Shown piece by piece: positions 24,471 to 35,672 of a stretch of 64,000 nucleotides of DNA (its first letter is position 1; each line of letters begins with the position of its first letter). The position numbers and the translations under genes are program-made. Below the pieces are notes generated by a model, which had not been told where the DNA came from, ran no database searches, and saw only the letters and a list, made by a program, of their open reading frames with translations. Origin of the DNA: Phytophthora quininea (lineage: Eukaryota > Oomycota > Peronosporomycetes > Peronosporales > Peronosporaceae); NCBI GenBank assembly GCA_011947345.1, contig JAAVTG010000606.1, forward strand, positions 1 through 64,000, given 5' to 3'.

Positions 24471-25977
24471 TCTAAAATATAAAGAGAGCAATATTAATGT
24501 AAATCAGCAGCAAACAAGCAACAAATTAGCAACATTAATTACCCTAATATCGGTCTTGCGGAACTCCATGAAGCAGGTATAGCGGCAGTAGTAGTAGTAG
24601 TAGTACTCGTACACCGCACATTCTGAGGTCCTTGCAGCTCTGCTGCTTGGTTGTGGGGAGCTGCATGTACTATGCAAGCAGCAGTCGCACAGAGCTGCCC
24701 CAACATTAGGTTAATCAGATTAAATAAACGAGTTGATCTGCAGCCCCTTGCTCACCTTCTTGCCCTCAGAGTGCTTTAAGCGATGGCAGTAACGCCACCA
24801 TGTTCGGGTAGGGGGCTGGCGCATTGGGAGGTGGCACAGCGGGCAGTGTTCTGCTTTGTCGACTAGCCCCACCTCCATGCATCACTTGACACAGAGGGCC
24901 TCGTGACCTGCTGTGCGTGGTTCATGGCAATGAGTCTCTAGTCTTCCGTGTGATAGTAGAAGGAGGAGGTGGCGGGCTAGGAGGCGGAGCGGGGAGAGGG
25001 GGCCATTGGATGCTGGGCGGTTGGTGGAGGGCGGGAAAGCTTAGAAATGAGAGCACACGATGCGGGCTCAGGATGTGGTATCCATACAAACTTTAAAATA
25101 ACTATATTTTGTGGTCGGCGTTTAGTTCACCGAAAGCGGGATCGCTCTGCATTTTCGGCGGCAGAATGACTCGCGGCAGTCCCCAATTCGTAACTGAGGT
25201 TCACAATTGGCCAGTCACAATCGTGTTTCTTTCCTAAAATATTTGCATTTTTCAGCTTTAGAAAAACGGGCTCACACTTCAGAAGAACCGCAGCCGAGGC
25301 TAGAAGCACCTGTTTCCTGTCGTTCGGTGTCCAACCGTACCATACTTATCCATAACGGTTTCTGTCATGCTCCATCTAGTAGGCTTTTACCGTTAATAGT
25401 GTTACGTGTGGACTACACGACATGTTCTGTGCGCCACCAAACATTATGTGGCCGACAGAATACGAAAAACACTAAAAGATCAGTCGTGCAACACCCAACG
25501 ATGTACAATGCCACTTAGATGGGCGTGGACACGGACGCGCTATTTGGCGCAACGCGCGCAACGCAAAGACGTGGCTCAGCCACTGGCTGACAGGGGGCGA
25601 CAGGCTTAGGTGTCGTGGTGGGGAGGTCGCTCCGGCTCCACGAAAGATTTTGCACCAGGGGCTTCAGCTGCATCAGGAGGGGAGGTTGTGCGGGACGCGG
25701 CTCGCCACGAAGGGTTTGTTGCGCGGGGCAACCTGCTCGAGGAAGGGAACGAGCAGTGCAGGAGAAGTGTGCGGGATGTGGCGCGTCGTGGTGAAGCAGC
25801 ACTGGGGAAATTGCGCGGGGCGAGCTGATGCAAGCGTTGCTACCTGGTGCCAGGACGGATGGAGGGAGGCCGCATGGAGCGACGGCAAGAATCAGCAGGA
25901 GCTGTAGGAGCATTAAGGAAAGGTAAAGAAGCTCTCGGTATATTTGTTAACCTGTGCTTCCTGACATTACTCTCTGT
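24471..25977. other. No gene seen; low-complexity sequence
   Basis: Contains an AGT microsatellite, a purine-rich G-rich stretch (about 24940-25060), and GC-rich frames at 25515-25913 with no recognised motif. Probably transposon flank. Confidence 0.4.
24587..24606. repeat. AGT trinucleotide microsatellite
   Basis: About six or seven perfect AGT units. Confidence 0.8.
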
Positions 25978-27978
25978 TCAATGCTGTGCTGTTGCCACTA
26001 GCCTTCCTGCTAGTTGACGCTCGCTCTGAGCACGAAGAGACTTGTTTGCACCACGATAGGCTAGCTTCTTACGCTTCGATAGGTCAAGCAAACCACCCAC
26101 ATGAAGAGCGAACACAAGGTGCGTGCACACGCCAAACTTCAGATGATAGTCGCAAGGGCAATGACGACGCAGCACATCGACACACCAGCCTTCAACTGGG
26201 ATACCGCGCACTTCAGGTCTGGACGCTGAGGCGGGAAGTGACATGTAATGCTTCGCTGGTGCGTCGAGCTTGCGGGTCATACACTCGATCGCAAAGCTCC
26301 GACGCCACGTACACATGATCTTCTGGGGTTGTAGGTGCGTCATTCAGCAAAAATGTCACACGGGACCGGCCCGAGACAAGCTCGCGTATCTTGTGAGCTT
26401 GCTCAAGTCTCAAGTTCACGTGCACGTCATACGAGGACAGGAGAAGGGGTGACTTCTATGGCGAATGCTTTCTCCTTCAAACTCACCGTACAGCAGCACT
26501 GTAGCAGCTGCTCTATCAGCGCGCCCATTTTGAGGCGCGAGTGCAAGGTGTAGTTTCGCTTCAAGGCTCTGTTGTACTGCTCCACGAAGTTATTAGTAGT
26601 GGCGAAGCCTGGACGAGTGTGGAACACTTGCCAGCGGTGAAACCTGCTGTCCAGCCACTGCTTCTTGAAGTATGCAGTGAAGGCCGAGAGCCTGGTGTCT
26701 GCCTCCCAGTCCGACAGAAGCTTCGCCTTCTTTTCAGCATACGTGCCCACAGTAGCAGTGAAGTGCAGGTCAGCGATGTCGCGCATTACTCGAGCAGCAA
26801 CCAAAGGCTCTAGTGCACGAGTCTTTTCGTAAACCTTTGCCAGCACGTGAAAGTAGCACATCAAGCCAATAAGCTTGGCTCCATCAATAGAGGAGGCAAA
26901 ATCTCTTCGGCGCCACTCAGTTGGGCTTCGTCTCCATCGACAATGACGAAACGAGGAGCGAGGTCATGCCCAGTCACAGATCGAAATACTCGTTTCAGCG
27001 CCGACAGAGCTTCTACGTATTGAACCTTCGTCCGCTGTGACGAGATGAACACAGCCAGGAGATGGAAAGTTCTCATGCAGTCGGAAATCCCAACAACGAT
27101 GACAGGATAGTTGACCTGATTGAGCTTGAATGTGGCGTCCATGCGTAGGACATGAGCTTCCAGCTCTTGATCACATCGTTGCAGCAATTTCTTAGAGGAG
27201 AGCCCTACAACAAACGAATCCATGTCGGTGCTAGTACCTACAACCGGACGGCCATCTCCATCCGTATTCCACGTGAAAGAAAAGCCTTCAGACAATTCTT
27301 CTTGACCCGTAAAGCCCCTCTCATGCACTATGTTCGAGACATCGTCCCAGAAGTCGCTACCGCCTAGGTGGGCAGCGCGATAATGATGAACAAATCGCTG
27401 CCCCACTGCGAGAGATGGCAAGCTGTCCTGGTTAAGGTTGAAACGGCGGAGAAGCGCGTTTCAAATTCGTATAGAGCGGTGGTGGTGAACCGCCATTTCC
27501 TGGCAACCACCTTCATTGGGTTCGTCAACCGGATACGTCTCCCCGGCCGGCGGCGAGATGGATGAGCGCCAGCCTCCCACACAGTCACGATGTCCAGCAC
27601 ACAATACTGCTGTGTTTTCCCTCTCCACTTGCAGCGAGTGTACGGGACATCGTAGGCACACGCCTCGCAGGAGCAGCAAAGCAGCCGCATCCTCATGTTG
27701 TGCGGTTCTGGAGCAGCACACAAAATGCATGGAGCAACATCGCTCTTCATGACAGCCGTGGCTTTGAACATATCGAGCAGTAGGTTGGCGTCGTTGAGTG
27801 ACAGGCTTTGGGCAAGGAGTATCCAGTCTAGTCGGCAAGGCATTCTTGGGCGTAGTAGGGGAGCAGGCGTGTGGGGGCTTGGGTGCGGGTTCGTAGGCTC
27901 TGTTACGGTGCTGCTGGTACTGTTTGTATGCAATTCGAAGATTTTGGTAAGATTTGATAAGTTATTTATGTGGCCCAC
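25978..27978 (-). pseudogene. MULE (Mutator-like) transposase, frameshifted
   Basis: Three frame breaks (near 27390, 26862 and 26400) separate pieces of one transposase. From the N terminus: a cysteine/histidine-rich segment (CSCEACAYDVPYTRCKWRG), then the MULE domain with first aspartate in LRMDATFKLN, second in FVIVDGDEAQLS, the cysteine/histidine pair in MMCYFHVLAKVY, a glutamate in TNNFVEQYNRALKR, and a C-terminal SWIM zinc finger (CPCDYHLKFGVCTHLVFAL). The DDE triad seems intact, so the gene may be functional if the breaks are read errors. I could not find its terminal inverted repeats. Confidence 0.8.
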
Positions 27979-28594
27979 AGAGATTCCGAGAAAAATCCCG
28001 CTTCAAGGTGCCAGCCCGCCCTGCGTCGACACACCAAAAGTCATCCTGCTGACAGGCTCCCACTAGCCTGTTCAAAGAGTTTTGCCCACCCCGACGGATG
28101 ACGCAGGCGAATGCTGCCATGTGCCAGAGACCGACCAGACTCAGCACCGCCCACGACGAATGCATCAGAAGCAGGGCCACTAATCTCCGCTGATAACAGG
28201 CGTTTTCCGCCAGTACGCGATGAAATGCCGCCTGCCCCTGGCATTTCGTCACGGAAGACCCTCTGCATGAACCAGGTTGCTTTCCAGCGACGCCAACGCA
28301 GTGCTTTGGAGCCGCACCAGCCGTCGTCGACCCAGCAGCTATTTCAAATGAGCGGTCGCGGGCGGCCGATCTTGGGGGCCTGATGTTGCTGCCCATCCAC
28401 CTGCTAATTTGAGCCAATCAGCGCAAGCTTGAAGTGGCGCTCTTTCTCTCTCCGAGTTTTCTCAGCGCATACAATCCGCCAGTAGTTCGACCCTGCATAC
28501 AAACGGCCAGTCACTTGGGCCGCTGACGCGGGAGGATTTCACTTCCGAAAACCACCGACTGCGCGCGAGGGACCGAGAGACCATTACTCCGTTC
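27979..28594. other. No supported gene
   Basis: Open frames on both strands lack recognisable motifs. This contains the 5' flank of the PHD-finger gene and possibly the end of the MULE. Confidence 0.4.
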
Positions 28595-31389
28595 ATGGGG
28601 AGGGCTCTCAAGGCGAAGGCGGGCAAGGCCGGCGCGGGCGCCGCGCAAAAGCGCCGCAAGAAGACGCCGCTGGGCGGCGGAGGCAGCAGCCCGGCGCTGT
28701 CGGCCGCCTCCTCGGGCGGCTCCACGCCGGGCCACCGCGACTGCGAGCAGTGCGGCAACAGTCTGCTGCTGGAGGGCGTGGCCAAGAGCTGGCCCGGCGC
28801 CAAGAAGAGCGTGGCGTCCACGGGCTGCCAGATCTGCGACTTCGTGGCCTTCCGGCGCTCGCAGCGGCCCTGCGTGCAGTGCGCGCGCACGGGCTGCGAC
28901 CACTTCTGCGAGTGGTGCGGCAAGGGCTTCCACGCCAAGTGCGCCAAGCTGCGCGACGAGGACGTGGACAACCAGAACGGCTTTTGCTGCCACAAGTGCG
29001 AGTCGGAGCAGAGTGATGGTCACGACACAGACGAGGAGGAGGAGGCCAAAGAGGAGGAGGAGGACGTGGGCTCGCGATGCGGCAGCTGCAGAGAGCCCTT
29101 CTCGACCACGGGGAAGGAGGAGGACGGCAAGCCCCCACGGGCTTCAAAGTGAACCAGGCCGTGCTCGTGGACAACGAGGAGGTGCTGTACAACGCGCTGA
29201 TCACCGAGGTGGACGGCAAGGCCGAGCGCATCAAGATCCACTTCACGCGCTGGAGCAAGTCGTTCGACGACTGGTACAACATGGACGACGAGCACATTAA
29301 CGAGAGTCTGGCCTGCGACTGCTGCAATCAGTGGTTCCACATTGGCTGTCTGCCGCCGATCAAGAGCTCCGGCCGGTGGAAAGACTCGACATATGTTTGT
29401 CCGCGCTGTATCGACGACGCTCGAGCGTTCCACAACGGCAACCGGTCGGTGCTGAAGGAGAAGGCGGCGTATATCTCGACCAGCAAGGCGATCAGTGCGA
29501 ATGCCCGGGCCGCCAAGAGAGCGACGTCGCCGAAAGAGAGCGAGAACACGACGATCGCGGTGGCCAAGACGAATAAACCGAATAAAGCGCTTGTGGTTGT
29601 GGACGACGATGATGAGGATATGGAGGCGGACAAAAAGAAGAAGCAAAGGAGGAGGAGAATAACGACAAAGCGGCGATCAAGGCGAATGGCAGGAGGAAGC
29701 GGAAGCTCTCCGACGCCAGCGATTCGGCCATCGAAGCGGACGCGCAGGAGAACGAAAAGGATGGGGCCAGCGTCAAGGTTTCAGCGGTTGTGGCGTCGTC
29801 AGTATCAACGAATGGTGCAGACACGTCGAAGGAAGCAGAGGCGGCGACTGAAGAAACGAATGCAGCCGTCAGTTCGAGTGAGGCGAAGTCGAATGGGGCA
29901 TCTGTGACTCCGAATGCTGCCGAGAAGCGAGCGACTATGCACGCGTCTCCGGAGCACACGATCAAGACGGCGACGGAAGCTCACAGCTCGCCATCCAAAG
30001 CTGCTGCGTCCAAGATTGGCGTCAGCAACAAGCAAGCGAATAGTGGAGCCAAGGGCGACAAGCAAGCGAAGACTGCGCTAGACGCTACCGCTTCGGATGC
30101 TTCAAAGCGGCGGAATGTGTCGTCGTGCAATTCCGTCATGTCGATTCTGAACAGCCCGCCAACGAACGAGGTGCCGTCCAATGGATTTAAGCCAACAGTG
30201 ACATCGCTGCCGATGTTGAATCCGCCGCTAAGCAGCCGGGACACTGCTACGATCACGACTGCTGGGGCAGCCGCAAAGCCGAAAACACTTTTGGGCGAGC
30301 AGCAGAATCTGCCCGTGTATGTGAAAATGGAGAAGAAGAACGGCCAGTTTTCGCTTTACCCAAAGGCAGCTAAGCCAGGTCAAGCTGCTCTACCAGCCAC
30401 CGCAAAGAAGGACGTGAAAGCAACAAAAGCTCCGTCTCGCGGCACGAAGCGAAGGCCTGCTGGTGCTTCGACTGGACCCCGAGGTTCTCCTTGCATTGCG
30501 TTCGACATTTTACACCAAGTGGCATCCGAAACGATTGGCGGGGAAGTCGAGGCTGGGAAGTTGAAAGGCGAAAAGCAACCGTCTGCAGGCCGTACTGGTA
30601 ATGCGAACAAGCGGGCCAAGACAGACGCGCCAGCAATCCCCTCCAGCAACGCTGCGTCGTCCGGACGGCCAGGACCGCTTGTCCATCACGGGCCGGAGGG
30701 CGCCCAGCAATCCCGGGACCGGATTCAGATGAACTCGTTTGTAGACCTGCACTTCAGTATTCGCAAGGAAATGTATCTGCGTTTCTGTCGCCTCGAGGAG
30801 GAAGGGATGCTGACGCGTGACTCGGCGCACGTGTTGCGTTCTCTCATCTACCCGACCTCGGACCGGTTCCAAGACCTCAAGTTCGTCTACTTGGTGAACA
30901 AGGACTTGCCCTCGGTGCAGCTCACGAAGCGCTTATTGGAAGCGGTGCCGTATCCTCCTCCCTCTGTGGCGAAGCCTCTTGGCGCTGGCATTCCCCACGC
31001 CACCGGTGGCGGTGCGCTGCGATCCCCAATCAACAAAGGGCTCGGACTGCCCGTCACCATGGGCATGTTCCTGCCGGCATGACTCGTCCCTCGGTGTCTG
31101 CTGGAGCGACCCACATGAGCTTACTCCCACCTCCCCAGGGTCCACTTTGATGAGACCTGAGCCACCGCGTCCGAGCCAAGCATCACGAATTGTGCCTGGA
31201 AGCGGTAATGCGCCTCGACGCGCGAATGTGGTCGCCAGTGTCAGCGCTGCCCCAGCTCCAGCTCCTGTCCCCGCTCCGGCCTCGGCCAAGCGGCCAGAAA
31301 TGCTGCTGATGGAGCAGCTAGCGCCGACGCACCGACCTGTATCTAACCAGCAGCAGCAACAGCAGCAGCGAATATTGAACTCTAGGTGA
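28595..31389 (+). CDS. PHD-finger and chromo-barrel (Tudor-knot) chromatin protein
   Basis: Likely nuclear histone-reading protein. The order is a basic N terminus, a cysteine-rich zinc region with CEQCG, CQICDF, CVQCARTGCDHFCEWCG and CCHKC, an acidic stretch, a chromo-barrel-like segment (VLYNALITEVDGKAERIKIH, then WYNMDDEHI), a PHD-like finger (CDCCNQWFHIGCLPP, CPRC), then a long low-complexity, basic, Ser/Ala-rich tail and a glutamine run at the end. The frame breaks near 29145, near 29640 in an A/G-rich tract, and near 31080; after each the next frame continues sensibly. I extend the gene to the stop at 31389 rather than 31082. The chromo-barrel resembles MRG15/MOF-type domains. Confidence 0.75.
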
Positions 31390-31640
31390 AGCAGGCATGT
31401 GAAAGATAGTAACTTAGTAAGCCTGCAACTATTGTAGTATAAGAGGCGACGCATTGTGTATCTGTAGCAGCGCCACCTCCGAATACAAAACTCATCCATC
31501 CAACGCAACGCTCTTCCTGCTGGGCTCTGTCATTCACACTTTATCGATCGCTATGCCATTCAAAACTGCAGCTGCAGGCACAACGAAGCTCGTCCTCGTG
31601 TGGCGTCTCCATCAATTCTCTATCTTGTACATTATCTCCA

Positions 31641-32336
31641 CTAAAACACGAAGGTCGCCGGCAAACTGCGCGCTCGGAAGTACGTCGCGAACATGATCGC
31701 GAAGCAGACCCAGACCATCACCGTCGCTATTACAGCGTACGTGACCCCACACAGACTGCAGACTTCCTGGTCGCAGTTGGCCCAGTCTTCCGGCTTCATG
31801 GAGCAGTAACTGTCCTTCTTGCGTCGCAGTTTCTGCTTGGCCTGCTTCTCCTTCATAGCCCAGACGGCCACCGCCACCTGAATCTTCTGCATCTCCCTGT
31901 GTTGCATCTCCTCCTCCTCAATCGACGTCTGTCTGGCCAGCGACGGTATCATGAGGTCGTCGTCCAGCTCCGGGTCCTCGTCTTCCATGTCGAACTCTCC
32001 GTCGTCGTCGTCGTCGCTCACTGCCTCCACATCCTCCACTCCTTCCAGCACATCGGGGAGTCGGGGTCTGGGTACTCCATCTCTATTGCTGAGGCTCGAA
32101 TGGGGCTCAGAAACTGCAGGTCTTCTTGGTCTGGAGCATTCCCGGCGGCGTCGAACAGCTCGAGACTCTTCCGTCGCCGGAAGCTCCTCGGGGCAGCCCA
32201 CGTGCGTGTGCTTGAGCTCCAGATGCCCCGCCAGGCACGTCTTGCACACCACGTCCATGCAGTGCTTGCACTTCTTCTTGGAGCCGAACACTTTGAACTT
32301 CTTGCCGCATTCATCGCACGCGCTTGGTGACCCCAT
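31641..32336 (-). CDS. FYVE-like zinc-finger protein with C-terminal TM anchor
   Basis: The N terminus has a treble-clef-type zinc cluster (CDECGKKFKVFGSKKKCKHC, CKTC) like FYVE-related fingers but shortened and without a clear RRHHCR box. A strongly acidic middle (DDDDDGEFDMEDED) and a charged coiled region follow (EEEMQHREMQ, MKEKQAKQKLRRKK). The C terminus has one hydrophobic segment (VIATVMVWVCFAIMFATYF), so it is probably tail-anchored. Between about 32040 and 32160 another frame may be the true one (paired indels). The start is divergent from the DHFR gene with under 100 bp between them. Confidence 0.6.
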   Translation of the reverse strand: MGSPSACDECGKKFKVFGSKKKCKHCMDVVCKTCLAGHLELKHTHVGCPEELPATEESRAVRRRRECSRPRRPAVSEPHSSLSNRDGVPRPRLPDVLEGVEDVEAVSDDDDDGEFDMEDEDPELDDDLMIPSLARQTSIEEEEMQHREMQKIQVAVAVWAMKEKQAKQKLRRKKDSYCSMKPEDWANCDQEVCSLCGVTYAVIATVMVWVCFAIMFATYFRARSLPATFVF

Positions 32337-32424
32337 TGTCTATTGTGACTGTGGCGAGCGTCCAGCAGCCCCGTACCACATAAAAATGTTCAGATATGTA
32401 GCCATTCTGACTTGTTGGACGGTA

Positions 32425-33007
32425 ATGGCCAAGAGGACGCTTCCGGTCTCGCTAATCGCGGCCTGCTCGCTGAACCGCGTCATCGGCCGCCAGGGCAAGT
32501 TGCCGTGGCGTTTACCTGCCGACTGGGCCTTCTTCTGCTCAGCTACGAAGGGGCAAGTGCTGGTTGTGGGTCGCCGCTCGTTCCAGGAGTTCAACGAGCC
32601 CGTTCCGGGGCGACACACGATTGTCGTGAGCTCTACGATGGAGAAACCAATAGGGAAAGGAGTTCAGTGGCCAGGACACTGCAGCAAGCCTTGGAGATGG
32701 CGGAGATGGAGGAACAGTACGAGGGTTGCTCCAGAGTGTTTGTTGGAGGAGGAGAGAGGCTCTACTTGGAGGCGATGGAGATGGCCGAGTCGTGCTACGT
32801 GACGAGAGTGCACAAAGTGGTGGACGGAGACGCGTTCTTTCCTAAATGGACGGCAACTTTTTCAGGGTTGTTGTATTCGACTAAGACCAGCGGTGGAGGA
32901 GATCAAAGGTAGGTTGGATGTTTTGATGTGGAGGTGAAGACATGATCTCGATCTTGACGGCGTTGCTGTCTATCAGGCTGAGTTTTGAAATTTGGGGCAA
33001 GCCGTGA
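32425..33007 (+). CDS. DHFR: Dihydrofolate reductase (monofunctional)
   Basis: NADPH-dependent reduction of dihydrofolate to tetrahydrofolate for thymidylate and purine synthesis. The N terminus VSLIAACSLNRVIGRQGKLP has the substrate and Met20-loop pattern; VLVVGRRSFQEF is the NADPH-binding TGRKT-like region; VFVGGGERLYLEA and YVTRVHKVVDGDAFFP match the second cofactor site and C-terminal strands. The frame breaks near 32668. A GT-AG intron at 32909-32976 leads to a last exon encoding LSFEIWGKP and the stop at 33005-33007, a better end than the in-frame stop inside the intron. No thymidylate synthase domain follows, unlike the bifunctional DHFR-TS of many protists. An alternative start exists at 32386. 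Confidence 0.85.
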
Positions 33008-33199
33008 ACGAACAGGAGTAACGATTGTGCTGTGGATGCCAACTGTGGCAGAACTTTCCAAAGTCAAGTCGCAGCGGTTGTTTATTGAAGCAATATTAAA
33101 AGGTGGAGAAGCTAGGCTGGAGAAGCAAGAGCTGAAATCGGCAAAATGTGTCGCGACAACGGTGTACTTTGAAGGTCGTGAAAGGATTGTTGCCCGGAC

Positions 33200-33514
33200 T
33201 CACACAACGGCATTCGCTTGGTCGTCTCGGTCGATGTTGGCGCCAATGGGTCTGCGACGAAGTGCTCGAACCAGCCGTATCGGTAGATCCGCGTACACGA
33301 CTGGTTCCATGATGAAGATCACCTCACGCAGCACCCCTACTACCACGCGATGGTTCTCCGGTAAAAGGTCGTCGTTGTCGGAGGAGGCGAGACGGCCACC
33401 AAGCGCCAAAATGCCGACACACGCCACCAAGAATACGCCGAAGAAGAGCAACTCCCACCAACGACCACGAATCTCACGGAAGATCGCCGCAACGTTTGCT
33501 TGGGAGAGGTTCAT
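33200..33514 (-). CDS. Small single-pass membrane protein, unknown
   Basis: Frame of about 104 residues from the ATG at 33514 (MNLSQANV). One clear hydrophobic segment (LLFFGVFLVACVGILALGG) and a second shorter hydrophobic stretch (EVIFIMEPVVYADLP). No family recognised. A longer start at 33604 is possible. The opposite-strand frame is a shadow with Ser/Arg-rich composition. Confidence 0.4.
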   Translation of the reverse strand: MNLSQANVAAIFREIRGRWWELLFFGVFLVACVGILALGGRLASSDNDDLLPENHRVVVGVLREVIFIMEPVVYADLPIRLVRALRRRPIGANIDRDDQANAVV

Positions 33515-33716
33515 CTTGGACGGGTGATCGGGAGCTTGGATGGTGTTGCGGTGCGTCGTAGGCGACAAGACGAAGAATGAGAAGAACTCAACGACCGCGG
33601 GCACGTTTGTTCTCCACGCTCGCTTAAGTCCTCAATCCTAATGAGTTGCCTGACAGTCCGTCGACTGTCAGCCCGTCTCGGCGGCACACTCGAAGCATTG
33701 AGTTTCCATATTGGCT

Positions 33717-33911
33717 ATGGAAACCCCTCGAGCGTTGAAAGCAAGTTCTGAACCAGAGCACACCAGCGGTGCCGTCGCGGCACCCGAAATGTTGCCTCCG
33801 ACTGTCACCCGCGACCTAGAACGCCATGCGAATCAACTCGCGAACGCCTTTGTGTCGCGTCGCGCTGACGGAAGCGTTCAGATACGTCTCCCATATTTCC
33901 AGAACTGTTAG
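33717..33911 (+). CDS. Short ORF, possible first exon of the zinc-domain gene
   Basis: Encodes about 64 residues (METPRALKA... to FQNC). A GTTAGT donor-like site follows at the end, so it may splice into the downstream gene. No motif recognised. Confidence 0.3.
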   Translation: METPRALKASSEPEHTSGAVAAPEMLPPTVTRDLERHANQLANAFVSRRADGSVQIRLPYFQNC

Positions 33912-34200
33912 TTTGACTTGAACTATTTCGAGTTGCGAGCGCCTGGCAAATTGGTTCGGTAAATCAGCTCGGGAGATCACCACGACCACAGTCTGTGGTA
34001 GCGCAGGGTGTCCAGAACGACGGTCGCATCGTCGTGTGGTGTGGTGGATCCGTCCAAGTCTGGATTCTCCGACGGTCGTTCTCGTCGACTGTCAAGGGCG
34101 TCGGAACAGTCTGTCGACATTCTTCCCCTCTTGTCTCTCATGGCATTCTTCATCTTGCCGCCACAAGCCCCGTTGCAATTGGCCTGCAGGCCAAGGTATC

Positions 34201-35459
34201 ATGCACCACCAACCTTGTAGTTTCCCTGACCTCCCAAGTGATCTATCGCCCTCGACCGGCATCGCCAAACCCGGAGTGTTCACGAGCCCGAAGATCACGA
34301 CGCAGTTCCCAAGCTGGGAGGAATGGAGAGAGTATGTGAAGAAGGAGCTCTCTGTCAGCTTGGTTAAAACGAGATCGACTTCCGTTGCAACGCGGAACGC
34401 GACGCTAGAAAAGTGCCATCGAGAGACGAAGCAGCCGCCACTTCCAGCGCATCTGGAAATATACTCGGAGACCTACGCGTGTAGTCTACGGGCAAGACCT
34501 CCATCCAAAGAGAGGGCGCGAACAAGCTGCGCCGGACAGCATGCCCCTTTCAACTCAGAGCGACGTTTATCATTGACGGAAAAGGCGAGTGGCGAATTCA
34601 AGTTACTAGCTCCAATGGTTACGGGCATGACCACACCGAGTCTTTAAGCAGAGACGACGTTCCAGCAAAAAAGCGGCACAAGGTAACCACGAATGCTTCC
34701 CCTTCAGCGGCCCCAGAACTCGACCGCACCTTGAACGGGAAGGACCCACAAGCTGTCGTCAATAGCTTTCCTATCGAACTTCCGTTCGCGTGGACTTCGC
34801 AAGACGAGGCTTCGGCTTCGTTTGCGTCCCAAATTGCAGAGATGTTGAGCTTACCGTCTGCGAATGTTATTGCTCCAGCTACGTTACGATCATCCCGGTC
34901 ATCCCCATCATCCACACCCGATGCCCGATTCACACTTGCGGGGACCCCTTCTCATCTGTCATCCTCAGGAGAAGAAAGGAGTTGGAGAGATGTCCAACCT
35001 CGGAACCACCACCCACCCATGAACTTCTGCGATCGAACCATTCTCGTGATGCAGCGTAGCATCGTAGGCTGTCATGAACTCAAGCGCGAGGCCAAGGAGC
35101 TGGGTGCTACAATCGCCGTCGAGGTCACCTCTCAGTTGACGGATATTGTGAGTGCTATGGACCTCGAGGATACGCTGGAGCGGCTCAATCTTAGGAGACT
35201 CCCACCTGGCGTAGAACTACACGGCGATGCATGGCTCCGCTGCGAACTCGCAAGACAACGATTACAGTCGTCAAGCTCGCAGTCCAAACCGAAACATCTT
35301 AACGGCCGCGCATCGACGAGCAACGAAACCATTGAAATCGAAGATTCGGACGATGAATCCTTCCCCAGTCAACCTTCAGCGATGGGGTTGCTCGCTTCTA
35401 CGGCGTCGGAGATGGCCCCGCCGGTGTATCGCTTGGAGACGATGGAGTTTTCGCCATGA
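34201..35459 (+). CDS. FAR1/MULE-like zinc-domain protein, possibly domesticated
   Basis: After an N-terminal segment, FPSWEEWREYVKKE and RSTSVATRNATLEK are followed by a cysteine/histidine pattern (YACSLRA, TSCAGQ, ACPFQLRATF, YGHDHTESLS) resembling the FAR1/WRKY-GCM1-type zinc domain that precedes MULE transposases. Frame breaks lie near 34540 and 34650. The rest lacks a DDE domain and instead has a helical region (ILVMQRSIVGCHELKREAKE) and a hydrophobic-acidic SUMO-interaction-like motif (ETIEIEDSDDE). This suggests a transposase-derived DNA-binding protein without nuclease. The start at 34201 is provisional. Confidence 0.45.
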
Positions 35460-35578
35460 CGGCAACTTCAACTGTAACACCAAATGTAGCCATTTTCTTA
35501 TATTCCCCGTGGAAGTTTGTGTTTCCAAACGCCTTGGGAGTAACCTCGTTTTCCAACTATACTACAAGTTGACAGGTT

Positions 35579-35626
35579 GGGCACTCGTGGGCCTGTAGCG
35601 CCCACCAGAAGTAAAACCGCTGGTGG
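35579..35626 (-). ncRNA. Candidate Fanzor guide-RNA (omega RNA) scaffold hairpins
   Basis: Two adjacent hairpins lie about 50 bases past the Fanzor stop on the same strand. The first is a perfect 7-bp stem (35602-35608 with 35620-35626, CCACCAG/CTGGTGG). The second is a 7-bp stem with one G-U pair (35579-35585 with 35597-35603). Fanzor and TnpB guide RNAs are normally made from the 3' end of the gene and beyond, so the place fits. The exact extent is unknown. Confidence 0.4.
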
Positions 35627-35672
35627 ACAGGGCTCCGCGACGAAGGCTTTGGCGGTAGTGCATGTGAGCGCT

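Noticed and set aside
24587..24606. AGT repeat considered as part of a CRISPR-like or satellite array
   Set aside because: It is a plain trinucleotide microsatellite without spacers.
25515..25913. GC-rich frames on both strands
   Set aside because: All six frames are partly open because of low-complexity GC-rich sequence; no motif.
32985..33527. 180-codon plus-strand frame after DHFR
   Set aside because: Ser/Arg/Thr-rich shadow; the opposite strand encodes a clear membrane segment, and the DHFR last exon overlaps its start.
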